NCBI RefSeq assembly: GCF_050908995.1
Contig: NC_135119.1
Span: 10,540,001-10,604,000, forward strand
Length of the DNA: 64,000 nucleotides
Direction of reading: 5' to 3'
From: Andrena cerasifolii
Taxonomy: Eukaryota > Arthropoda > Insecta > Hymenoptera > Andrenidae
A program made the position numbers and the translations under genes. The notes below the pieces were generated by a model. The model did no database searches. It worked only from the letters and a program-made list of their open reading frames with translations, and was not told the origin of the DNA. Positions within the stretch are counted from its first letter, which is position 1; each line of letters starts with the position of its first letter. This document shows positions 56,019-64,000 of the stretch, piece by piece.

Positions 56019-56370
56019 TTATTTACTCGGCATTAGTTGAACGAGGAAATGTTGAAGGAAAAAAATTCTATACGAACCGATTGTTGAGCGTGCTTGAGAG
56101 TGGACGATGGGGTTGTTGTTGGCCTCCGAGTTGGTGGTCTGCGGTCGATCGGTTATAGAGGCAGTGGTGGAGGTGGCGATGGTGTTTCCAGATGCCGAGC
56201 TGAAGCTCGACGAGGACGTGGAGGACGGGTTGGTTGCGTTTAACGGCTTAGAGGACCAGGAACTGCAAGTGTCGCAGCCCTCCGCTGAACGTGTCGACAA
56301 ACGGCAGCAGGACCAGCGTTTACCGCTCCATAGACCGGCGTGATAACGACCGCTCAGCCCCGGATTCTCG
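56019..56370 (-). CDS. Host exon with a BTK-type zinc finger (RasGAP1/RASA-like or Tec-kinase-like), partial gene
   Basis: The exon starts at 56,370 after a strong acceptor (CTGTTTCTGTTCTCAGTGTGCAG region). It encodes ENPGLSGRYHAGLWSGKR..., containing H-x10-CC-x9-C, exactly the spacing of the BTK motif that follows a PH domain in Tec kinases and GAP1-type RasGAPs. Zinc ligands are encoded at about 56,342 (His), 56,309 and 56,306 (Cys-Cys) and 56,276 (Cys). A Ser/Thr-rich, probably disordered tail follows. The frame runs to a stop at 56,019; alternatively a donor near 56,074-56,077 ends the exon earlier. I favour a RasGAP1-like C-terminus because no SH3-type sequence follows, but other exons must lie outside the window or be unrecognised. 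Confidence 0.6.
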
Positions 56371-56464
56371 CTGCACACTGAGAACAGAAACAGGAGTGAA
56401 ATTAGTGGTGGTGCGGATCGAGGGAAACGGAAGGTCGCCGACGCAAGAGGGGCTCAAAAAATCC

Positions 56465-56982
56465 TTAAGGGGACTAGGCTGTCGAAAAATCGATTTTCTT
56501 TATTGCACTTTCCGAAAGTACTATCCTTTCTGAATAAAATGCTGCTTGGTTTACAGTAAAATTCGCGAAATTGTAGATTTGGCAGCTAAAAATGTCAGGC
56601 GGCAACCTATAGCGTCGCCTTTACCCAGAAACTTTAAACGCGTTTTCCTCGAATATTCGTCACTCTTCATCTTTTTCCTGATTGCGAACGAATTGAGGTT
56701 CAGATCGACTTGGAAAAAATTACGGGATGTGTAAAACATGTGCCATTTCGGGGCAAACCTCTTATAGTATCTGTAAAAATACGAGATTCTCATAAAAAAA
56801 TTAAGAAGTCACCGGATTTTTGTAGCGCACAAACAATGATGGTCTGGGTTAAAAAAATTCGGTGGCTTCTTAATTTTTTATGAAAATCTCGAATTTTTAC
56901 GGAATTTTTACAGTAGATATTCCACAAAAAATTCCCGAGAATCGCGTTCTTTTTCGAAGGCTGACTAGGCATAACCCCTTAG
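56465..56982. mobile_element. TTAA-type non-autonomous element
   Basis: The left end is TTAA then GGGGACTAGGCTGTCGAA; the right end, reversed, is CTAA then GGGGTTATGCCTAGTCAGCC. GACTAGGC and CGAAAAA blocks pair. TTAA plus GGGG resembles the ends of the 17,336-20,896 element. Its interior matches the fragment at about 800-1,035. Confidence 0.55.
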
Positions 56983-56999
56983 TAACTTTTTCAAGATCA

Positions 57000-57240
57000 G
57001 TACAGGGTCAGTTCAAAATGACCTGGAGGTGAGTTGGGAGTTGTTTCAAGGTCAGTTCAAGATCAGGGCACGGTCATATCATTTCGGGGTGACCTTGGGG
57101 TGAGTTTGGAGTTACTTCAAAGTCAGTATAAAATCAGGGTTGTTTCAAATATTCAGAGTGACCTGAAAGTGACTTTAGAATCGCTTCAAGAATGGTTCGA
57201 TACAATCTCGAAGTCAATCTCGGTTGATTTCGACATAAGT
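57000..57240 (+). repeat. Tandem repeat, about 71-bp unit, three copies
   Basis: GACCTGGAGGTGAG (57,019), GACCTTGGGGTGAG (57,091) and GACCTGAAAGTGAC (57,161) mark successive units, each followed by a TTCAAGGTCAGTTCAA-like block. Confidence 0.6.
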
Positions 57241-57319
57241 TGAAGTGAATATCCAAGCTAGTTTAGGGTGATTTCAAGGGTAACCTTAAATCCGTTTGAT
57301 GTCCATTTTAAGGTTCCTG

Positions 57320-58945
57320 AACATCGCGCATATTCAATTTGAAAGCTCAGAGAAAAAAGGTCGCACGAGATAGGTGCCTCTTCTCTTATCCCGAAAACCA
57401 GACCGCAGGCACCTAATAAATCCACGGCTCTTCTTCTACACGGAATGTACTTTACGATAAAATCGGGGAACAGATGGGCGAAGTTCCCTCTGCCCACAAC
57501 AGCGGAGTTTCTTCCCGCCAACTACACGAGAATCCTCTCTTCGCCGAGACAGTTTTTGTAACTAGTTCTCGGTTCAAATTAAACTGTCCAAGTCCGTTTA
57601 CGCGGCTACCACTGTTACCTACTTGCAAATGCACCGATGGGAAGGAAAAGGCAAGCCTCCGCAGCTCCTTACGCCGGTATATAGCCGCAACAAACATAAT
57701 TGGTCGCTCAAGGCTACCCCCACCACGCCGCTCGCTCCTACGCCCCGCCCACAGCGCACTCTATTCCTCGCCGAACGCATCACGCCGCAGTGCTTCCTCC
57801 GATAATAATCTAGCCACGAAATTATTCATCACCCCATTATGCTAAAAATCAAACAAATAACCGCTTTAAATTTCGAGCGAGTTCGCGACAGATTATGAAG
57901 ATGTTTTCTCCAATTTAAAAGCCCCCTTTCGCGTAACACCCACTCACAACCAATTACGTTCCCCACCTCCCCAAGAAACTCCCTAGAAGCGAACCAACGT
58001 GACGCAAACTTAGGGGAAGAGTGGAGAGTCTTCTGTAGAGGGACAACAGTTACGTTGGATTAATAACTGGAAGAATTCGATGAAAACGATCGCCAATAAA
58101 AATACACCGATGCCCGGGCGAAGTTTATTAAACTAAAACCCCTAAACGCGGGCAAGCTTCTCGGGCCGCTGGTCCATCGAGATAGACCAATAACCATTAC
58201 TCGCTCCGGCGGGAAAAAAAAATATTGAAATACCATTTGTCCCCAGCGACAACGTCCAATTTATTCGACGCGGTGCTTCGCTGGCCGTGGTGTATTTGAC
58301 AAATTATCCACCGCGCTCCCCCCCACCCCACCTGCTACCGGTGCGCGTGAAATATCGCCGAAAAATCCTGTTACACCTACCGACGTTTCGTAAAGAGAGT
58401 TCCACACAATCGTTGCATGAGAAAAAAATGGAAATGAGCGAGTCTAACGAAAATGGGGACGTGAGATTTTTTGCGGTCACCTGGTGAAATTTGGAACTCG
58501 ATTTTCTCAAGAAATTTTCGACCCTGCGTTCTGTAGCTTTGGTATGTTGTTGTACAGGGTGTGCGCTAAGTGCGTGCAAAATTTCAACTAAATCGATGAC
58601 CTGAAATTTATACCCCCTCTCATACACCTCTGTAACTATAATAATTTGCAAAAACTGAGCACTGAATGGTAACTTTGAGAAACATAGATATATGATAGCA
58701 TTCTGTGGAGAGAAGATGATCTTACAATTAGTCTTATGGAGGACTAGTTGACACAAAAGTCAAAGTTTATAGGACTTTGACCTTGAAAAGGAAAGCCTCT
58801 TCTTGTTTAACCTTCAGATGGTGAGAAGTCGATACCTGCGTCCATTTTGACCAGTAGTGATCACCCTACTACACGGATTTTAAACACCCTTCTTTTTTCA
58901 GAGAAATTCTACTTCCGTTTTTTTATTTTTTTTTTTTAGGATTTT
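57320..58945. other. Intergenic DNA, no gene seen
   Basis: A moderately GC-rich patch at 57,440-57,800. A 150-codon minus-strand frame at 58,304-58,756 lacks any recognisable domain. Confidence 0.45.
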
Positions 58946-58951
58946 TTCGCT

Positions 58952-59152
58952 TTCTGAGAATTCCTCTACCCATATCTCCGATTTCTGTGGATTCGTCTAC
59001 CCATTTCTCCGACTTCTGGGGATCTTTCTATCCATTGTTCCGATTTCTCAGGATTCCCCTATCCATTTTCCGATTTCTGTGGATTTCACTACCCATTTCT
59101 TCAATTTATAAGGCTTCCTCAACCCACTTTTCTGATTTCTGAGAATTCCTCT
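58952..59152 (+). repeat. 31-bp tandem repeat, about six copies
   Basis: Units of the form GATTTCTGTGGATTCGTCTA followed by CCCATTTCTCC repeat at 30-31-bp spacing with substitutions. Confidence 0.75.
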
Positions 59153-59159
59153 ATCTTAC

Positions 59160-59600
59160 ACTCGACGGTACTATGTTCGGGTCCAGGCAGACCCAGGCCC
59201 CGCTGGTGTTGTATTTCGGAAACTCCACGACCACCCCCTTCCCCCGGCGCGGGGAAAATTTTTTTAAGGTCACCGCTGCAACCCTTGGAAGTCCGTGGAA
59301 TCGAATAACGCGACGACGAGCAAAGGAGATTCCTCGGGGCGGATCTCTTCCCTCGGAGGGGAAATCTAAGGGATTGTTGTTGGTACGTCTGAAACACCGA
59401 GAAAGACCAATTTCCTTTGGGGGATAGGGGGTCAAGATACTCGCTAACGAGGGAGAAAAATTAATTAATCCCAGTGGCTCGTTGGAGTACTGCGCGAGAG
59501 ACGGAACTGCAATAATCGCGCTGTCGGAGGGTTGCTGTTGGCGCGAGGCTTCCTTTGGACGAGGAAAGCTGCGCAGGGGAGGAGGGACGTCGGGGATATT
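59160..59600. other. GC-rich patch, no supported gene
   Basis: Overlapping frames on both strands reflect composition. No domain is visible. Confidence 0.4.
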
Positions 59601-59628
59601 GCGATTGAATGGTTAAAAGAACGAGCGA

Positions 59629-59985
59629 AGTGTGTCAGAACGTCGGGGGTTTGGAATCCTGAGCTGAAAAGTGGAACAAGCGCGCCATTGGTCAGACAAG
59701 CCAGTAGTAGTGGTCAGCCATGGTGTACTAATGACGTTGGTCAATAGGGGGCTGTTTCGCACAAGTATGACTATATTAATTTGCAAAGAACAGTGAAAGA
59801 TAGAAGAAAAGGAGGAATACAGTGTGTCAGAACGTTGAGAGTTTGGAATCTTGAACTGGCAAGTGGAACAAGTGCATCATTGGTCGGACAAGCAAGTAGT
59901 AGAGGTCAGTCATGGTGAACTCAGCCATTTCACAGAAGTATAATTACTATATTAATTTGCAAAAAAAAACACAGTAAAAGATAGA
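59629..59985 (+). repeat. Direct duplication of about 190 bp
   Basis: GTGTGTCAGAACGTCGGGGG (about 59,631) and GTGTGTCAGAACGTTGAGAG (about 59,822) begin two diverged copies. Both contain AAGTGGAACAAG, CATTGGTC and CTATATTAATTTGCAAA. Confidence 0.65.
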
Positions 59986-59989
59986 AAAT

Positions 59990-61300
59990 ATCTAAACAAA
60001 TTCCAAATACAAAAAACTATTTTTTGTGTATATAAGGAACTTAAGAAACCATTTCCTAAATTTAAGCTGATAAAGCACGTTGATGGCGGAGATAATTTAA
60101 AAAAATTGAATTTTTCGATAATTATTTTTATACAGATTTGTAGATATAAAAAAAATGCAACTTTTGTTTAAACTTCGTTTCAATATCTCTTACCCTTCTC
60201 GAGATATTGCGCGAAAAAGAAAATTCTACATTTTTTCCAGGGTTTATTTCATCCCGTAAAACCGCACTATGGTAGCGACAAAAAAATAGGGTTGTGTTGC
60301 GGATTAACACAAAGCTGCATAATGCTCTGAACTTCCGGATCGCCGAACTTCCCTTGTGAGTGGGACGAGCTCCCAAAATGCGACCCACTTATTTCTAAGG
60401 CACCCCGCGTGAAATAATTGAATTTTTGCAGAGTGGAACTGGGACGAATTAGACAGGACAATAAATATCACATGCGAGAGGCTGTCAGGAAAACTTCTGA
60501 CCCGTAAACGTCTTACGAGGGGACGTTTCACATCCGCGAACGAGAAGTGGTTGCACCTCGGAACACGTGAAAGGCTATTCAAGCTTCTTGCGCGCGGCAA
60601 CGATCATCTTGAAGAGAATGCCGCGAGAGCGTTTCAAACGTACGCCAGCCGCCACATGAATCCGCGACTTTTTCAGAATTTACGCCGCCTCGCCCTCGAA
60701 AAAAAATGGGACCAACTCGCGGGTGCGACTCGTGGGCTCATTTCGAGAATTGAATTCGTGTAATGAAAGCGCGGAACTTTTCAAAGCTGCCTTCCATAAT
60801 TGAGGGAACAATTTAACAAAATGTTGAAGAATATGTTGCATTCAGTTTCCTAAATTGTGTACGCAATTACTTTCTGCCAAGTGAAACCCTCCATTTTTGG
60901 TAAACTTCTGCGGCAAAGGGAAAGGTCTTTTACAATGCTAAATAAATTGTTTAATTATATTAATTTTTACTAATGATGAATGCAAATTGTTCAACGTGTG
61001 ATGCCAGTATTTAGAAACATGAAGATTATGTGTGTGCCAGTTTGTGGCCTCTATTGTTGAGTAGACCGCTAGAGGGCGTGGATATGGGCGGAGCTAAGAA
61101 GTGGAAGCACCAGTGGTGGGGCTAGCTACTCCCACAAGGGACACCCTTGCTCACCGATTGGAGCGCAACTTTGTGGGTTTATAGAGTGACTCAAGACAAG
61201 AACAACGGTATATTTCATTCGCGCCCAACCGCCTTTTAAGGGTGTGCAAACTAACCTCAAAGTTAAACTGTCACTCCCACTTTTTTGCGTATAACTCCTA
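59990..61300. other. Intergenic DNA, no firmly supported gene
   Basis: AT-rich sequence with a GC-rich patch at 60,480-60,760. A 70-codon frame at 60,551-60,763 has an even, protein-like composition but no family match and no clear splice signals. TTCCCTTGTGAG near 60,349 resembles the end of the MITE at 29,189-29,572. Confidence 0.4.
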
Positions 61301-61302
61301 AA

Positions 61303-61503
61303 ATACAAGAGACAGGAAAAATTGTTTCAAACAAAAATTTATTGGTGCAATAAGCGCTGCAAACTTGCGTTAACAAAATTTTGAAAAGTCTTTTTCAAGT
61401 ATTTTTTTTAACTCCTCTCAAAATTGTGTTAACGCAAGTTTGCAGCACTTATTGTACCATTATACTTTTGTTTGAATTTTTTTTCTGTCTCTTGTACTCC
61501 AGC
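61303..61503. repeat. Foldback repeat with arms of about 80 bp
   Basis: GCTGCAAACTTGCGTTAACA near 61,355 is reversed as TGTTAACGCAAGTTTGCAGC near 61,427. The outer arms share ACAAGAGACAG. Confidence 0.65.
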
Positions 61504-61509
61504 AGCCGA

Positions 61510-62415
61510 TCTCTTCTCCCTCTACTATATCCTGCTGTATATGCAAAAGACAGAGCTCCCTTCTGTTCCCACTGGACTTGAAGATACAAAAGAATGAATG
61601 CAGTGTCTCTTTTGACTCCGAATCTCAGTCATGCACACACCCACAATGACTCTCCATATTAATTTCTGGTCTGAAAATTTAAAATTCATATCTTTTTCAA
61701 AAATAAGTATCGATAATAAATAACACATGTAGTTTTATATTCATAATGGATTCTAATGTACCCAGCAACCACCAAGCGAGCACTAATGCCTGAATTGCCC
61801 AGAAGCTCGTCGCAGTGGAGTGTTGGCGAGAGAAGAAAGGAAGGAAACATGGCAGAATCCATTCACCGACGCAATTAATCTTTATCAACGCCGACTTGCC
61901 GCGACGGAAGCTCTCGGCTGCATGCATATGCATTTGCCCCCGTGGCGCAAAAAATTCCAAAGGCTCAAAGGGACCGATCGATATCAGCTCCGAGGGATTT
62001 GTCCGCGGAGACAATATCGACGGGGAGCATCGCACGCGACAGCCCCGGGGCGGACACGAGAGCGCAAAATAGTCTGCTTCTGCTTATTCCTCTTTATCCG
62101 CCTCCCTTTCTAATTATCCCTCGTTCCTTGCTCACTCCCACCCCCGCTCCTTTCTCTCCTATCGAAATTCACGGGGATTACGTGTTGATCGTCCCGTTAG
62201 ACTGTCCATTGGTCGATAAATTTCGCGAGGGCTTGGAACAGGGAGCTCTCCGCGAGGAATGCTAAGAGAGATCGTCCACCTCGTCCCAAGGGAACGAGTG
62301 ACACGAAATTAGGTTCAATTACGCTCCGTTTGGGGAAACTTGGAAATTTGCTAGGTCTCTGTGGAGCCCGCGGAGAGAGTGTAATTTGGAGATTCGATTT
62401 AATCATACTTTTACC
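61510..62415. other. Intergenic DNA, no gene seen
   Basis: CpG-rich at 61,800-62,300 with overlapping frames on both strands and no domain. Confidence 0.4.
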
Positions 62416-62423
62416 CCTGTTCC

Positions 62424-62690
62424 ACTCAAAAGACCGTACAGTTCAGCTCCCTCGTTACTACGCTCAATATCGCTTTGTTCCGGAAGACATTTCGAAATTT
62501 AGTGGTCCTTTTTTGAACTTACAGTACAGTAACTCTCGGACTCAATTTGGTCGGAGTTTCAAGCAAGGTGGCTTCTGTCCAACACAAAAGACCGACCACT
62601 TTAACTCTCTTGTTACTACGCTCGATATAACGCTTTGTTTGGGAAGAAATTTTGAAATGTAGTAGTCCCTTTTGGAAATCACAGTAAAAT
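62424..62690 (+). repeat. Direct duplication with about 159-bp spacing
   Basis: Two copies each carry AAAAGACCG, TTACTACGCTC, CGCTTTGTT and TTTCGAAAT or TTTTGAAAT in order. The first lies at about 62,427-62,525, the second at about 62,586-62,685. Confidence 0.6.
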
Positions 62691-62699
62691 AGACAGCGG

Positions 62700-64000
62700 T
62701 GGTCGGAGGAGCTTGATTAAATCGAAGTCTTTATTTAAAATAAAAATACATATATTACCTACAAGTCTTTTTAATCAAACCATTCTTCTCGGGTGTTTAT
62801 GAACTGCTGTCACTTTTCTGGTAAAAGAGCAAGTAGGTGTAGTGAAAAAAAGACATTTATATACACGTAACCACTTAACAGTGAACGAATGAATTTTTGC
62901 ACCGACCTAATATTTCCACTAAAAAGAATAAAAAATTGTGTTCCAGAATTTGTATCCAAAAGATTGGGGACTCCAGTAAACCCCAGGATTATTATTATTA
63001 TTACGGCTTTATTAATCATATTAAATAAATAATATGAATTTAGCTGACTAGAGTAAAGGCGATGCTGCAACGGCAATACTATTGAAAAGCCTAACAACTA
63101 TATAACTTAAACTAAAACTATTAAAAAGAACTACAGCTACCCAAAGACAGTACGTAGTTGATAAGGCAGACATATAGAAATATGAATTTTAACATTACAT
63201 TGAGCCACCACTGTAACACCCTATTCCACTAAAATCACATAGAATCTCTCGATCCCTACAGAAACCCTCAAGAATAGCACCTCAAAAATTCCCAACACAT
63301 CCAAAGAAATCTTTCTCCCTTGAACCAAATGAAAGCACAACCAACTGAGCTTCCGTCACAAGCAACGTCCGACGAGCTGCTTCACCAACTTGAAAATTCC
63401 AAGTATCACTTCAGGATGATCGCGATAAGTAGGGGAGGGGGTGTTAGTGAAACAGATCGTTTTTTTCCCGTCTGGGAATGTTGAAGCGAAACTCCAGCGA
63501 ATGAGAATGGAATATACATAAGAGACGTGGGTTCGAGCGTCCCGCCAGAAACGCCGAGTAAGTCTCGCGGATATTAAGGCGAGGCTGGATGTGACGCGCA
63601 GAGATAGCGGAAAAAGTTGAAGATTCTATTTCTGAGCATGAATAATACCCCGGCACTACCCTCGGATGAGATTCTCGGGGAAACTCGTTAAAAGTTCGAC
63701 CATTCACTAGGGCGGCGACAAATCAATCATCCCGGGCCCAGGAATCGGGGATACGTCAGCGATATCTTGGATCGACCCCGTCCACCGAATTCTGACGCCA
63801 CTTCCGCTCATGAATCAACTCCGAAACTGAGAGAACTGATAGACGAAGAAGCTGCCTGTCGAGTTCTGCGACGGTGGCAATATCTCTGGGCGAAAGATTG
63901 CCGTGGATCACCGAGGCTGGGTCCAACTGTGCTTGAATTTCGGGGGATGGATTGAAAGATTAGGATCAGTTAAAGCGTTGAGTGACGCGAGGTTTTAAAA
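62700..64000. other. Intergenic DNA to the end of the window, no gene seen
   Basis: AT-rich to about 63,400 with an (ATT)n tract near 62,990, then GC-rich. Frames are short and unrecognised. Confidence 0.45.

Noticed and set aside
58304..58756. 150-codon minus-strand frame
   Set aside because: No family signature; ends in low-complexity Gly/Arg sequence from a C-rich patch.

Overview
This is animal nuclear DNA, most likely from an insect. The one host gene I can model fully has short exons with spliced introns. The main mobile element is an env-bearing Ty3/gypsy retroelement of the errantivirus type. Most of the rest is gene-poor, with small inverted-repeat DNA transposons, minisatellites and CpG-rich, GC-rich patches in AT-rich sequence. 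The base-composition mosaic and the style of the repeats suggest Hymenoptera, but nothing here proves the order.

Layout. 1-5.4 kb: intergenic, with a foldback repeat, a degenerate transposon fragment and an ~85-bp tandem repeat. 5.7-7.8 kb (+): a complete three-exon secreted C-type lectin gene with an EPN sugar-binding motif and one GC-AG intron. 8-36 kb: no gene I can support. It holds three copies of an exactly 66-bp structured repeat (5.5, 10.2 and 13.9 kb), a 30-bp minisatellite with higher-order structure (11.2-12.2 kb), a nested multi-level foldback in a TTAA-flanked element (17.3-20.9 kb), several MITEs (Tc1/mariner, pogo and hAT types) and a 21-bp minisatellite (32.3-32.8 kb). 47.3-64 kb: mostly intergenic with tandem repeats, plus one minus-strand host exon (56.0-56.4 kb) encoding a BTK-type zinc finger, as in RasGAP1/RASA or Tec-kinase genes.

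The standout is 36,140-47,316 (minus strand): an apparently intact 11,177-bp LTR retroelement. Its 1,267-bp LTRs look identical, it is flanked by a 4-bp CCTT target duplication, and it has a tRNA-Leu-like primer-binding site and a polypurine tract. Reading in the element's own direction: gag; a textbook -1 frameshift site (U UUA AAC, 8-nt spacer, stem-loop); protease-RT-RNase H-integrase with all catalytic residues visible; env, whose start overlaps the pol stop as ATGA and is preceded by a good splice acceptor; then two extra ORFs. The first (116 aa) has three TQT-like motifs resembling dynein light chain LC8 anchors and a basic KKRK stretch. The second (198 aa) is a single extended Tudor domain. 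Pol also carries, between RNase H and integrase, a region resembling a TARG1/OARD1-type macro domain that has lost the usual catalytic residues. The LTR has ten short stem-loops whose stems change in a compensatory way; in the 5' LTR they lie downstream of the TATA box, so they should form part of the RNA leader.

How it may fit together (inference). Tudor proteins are core partners of Piwi proteins in the piRNA pathway that silences such elements. LC8 is a dimerising hub used, among other places, in piRNA-guided transcriptional silencing in Drosophila. A retroelement carrying its own Tudor ORF, an LC8-motif ORF and a macro-like domain is a candidate for a counter-defence or host-interaction module. 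The sequence supports the domain calls; the function is untested.
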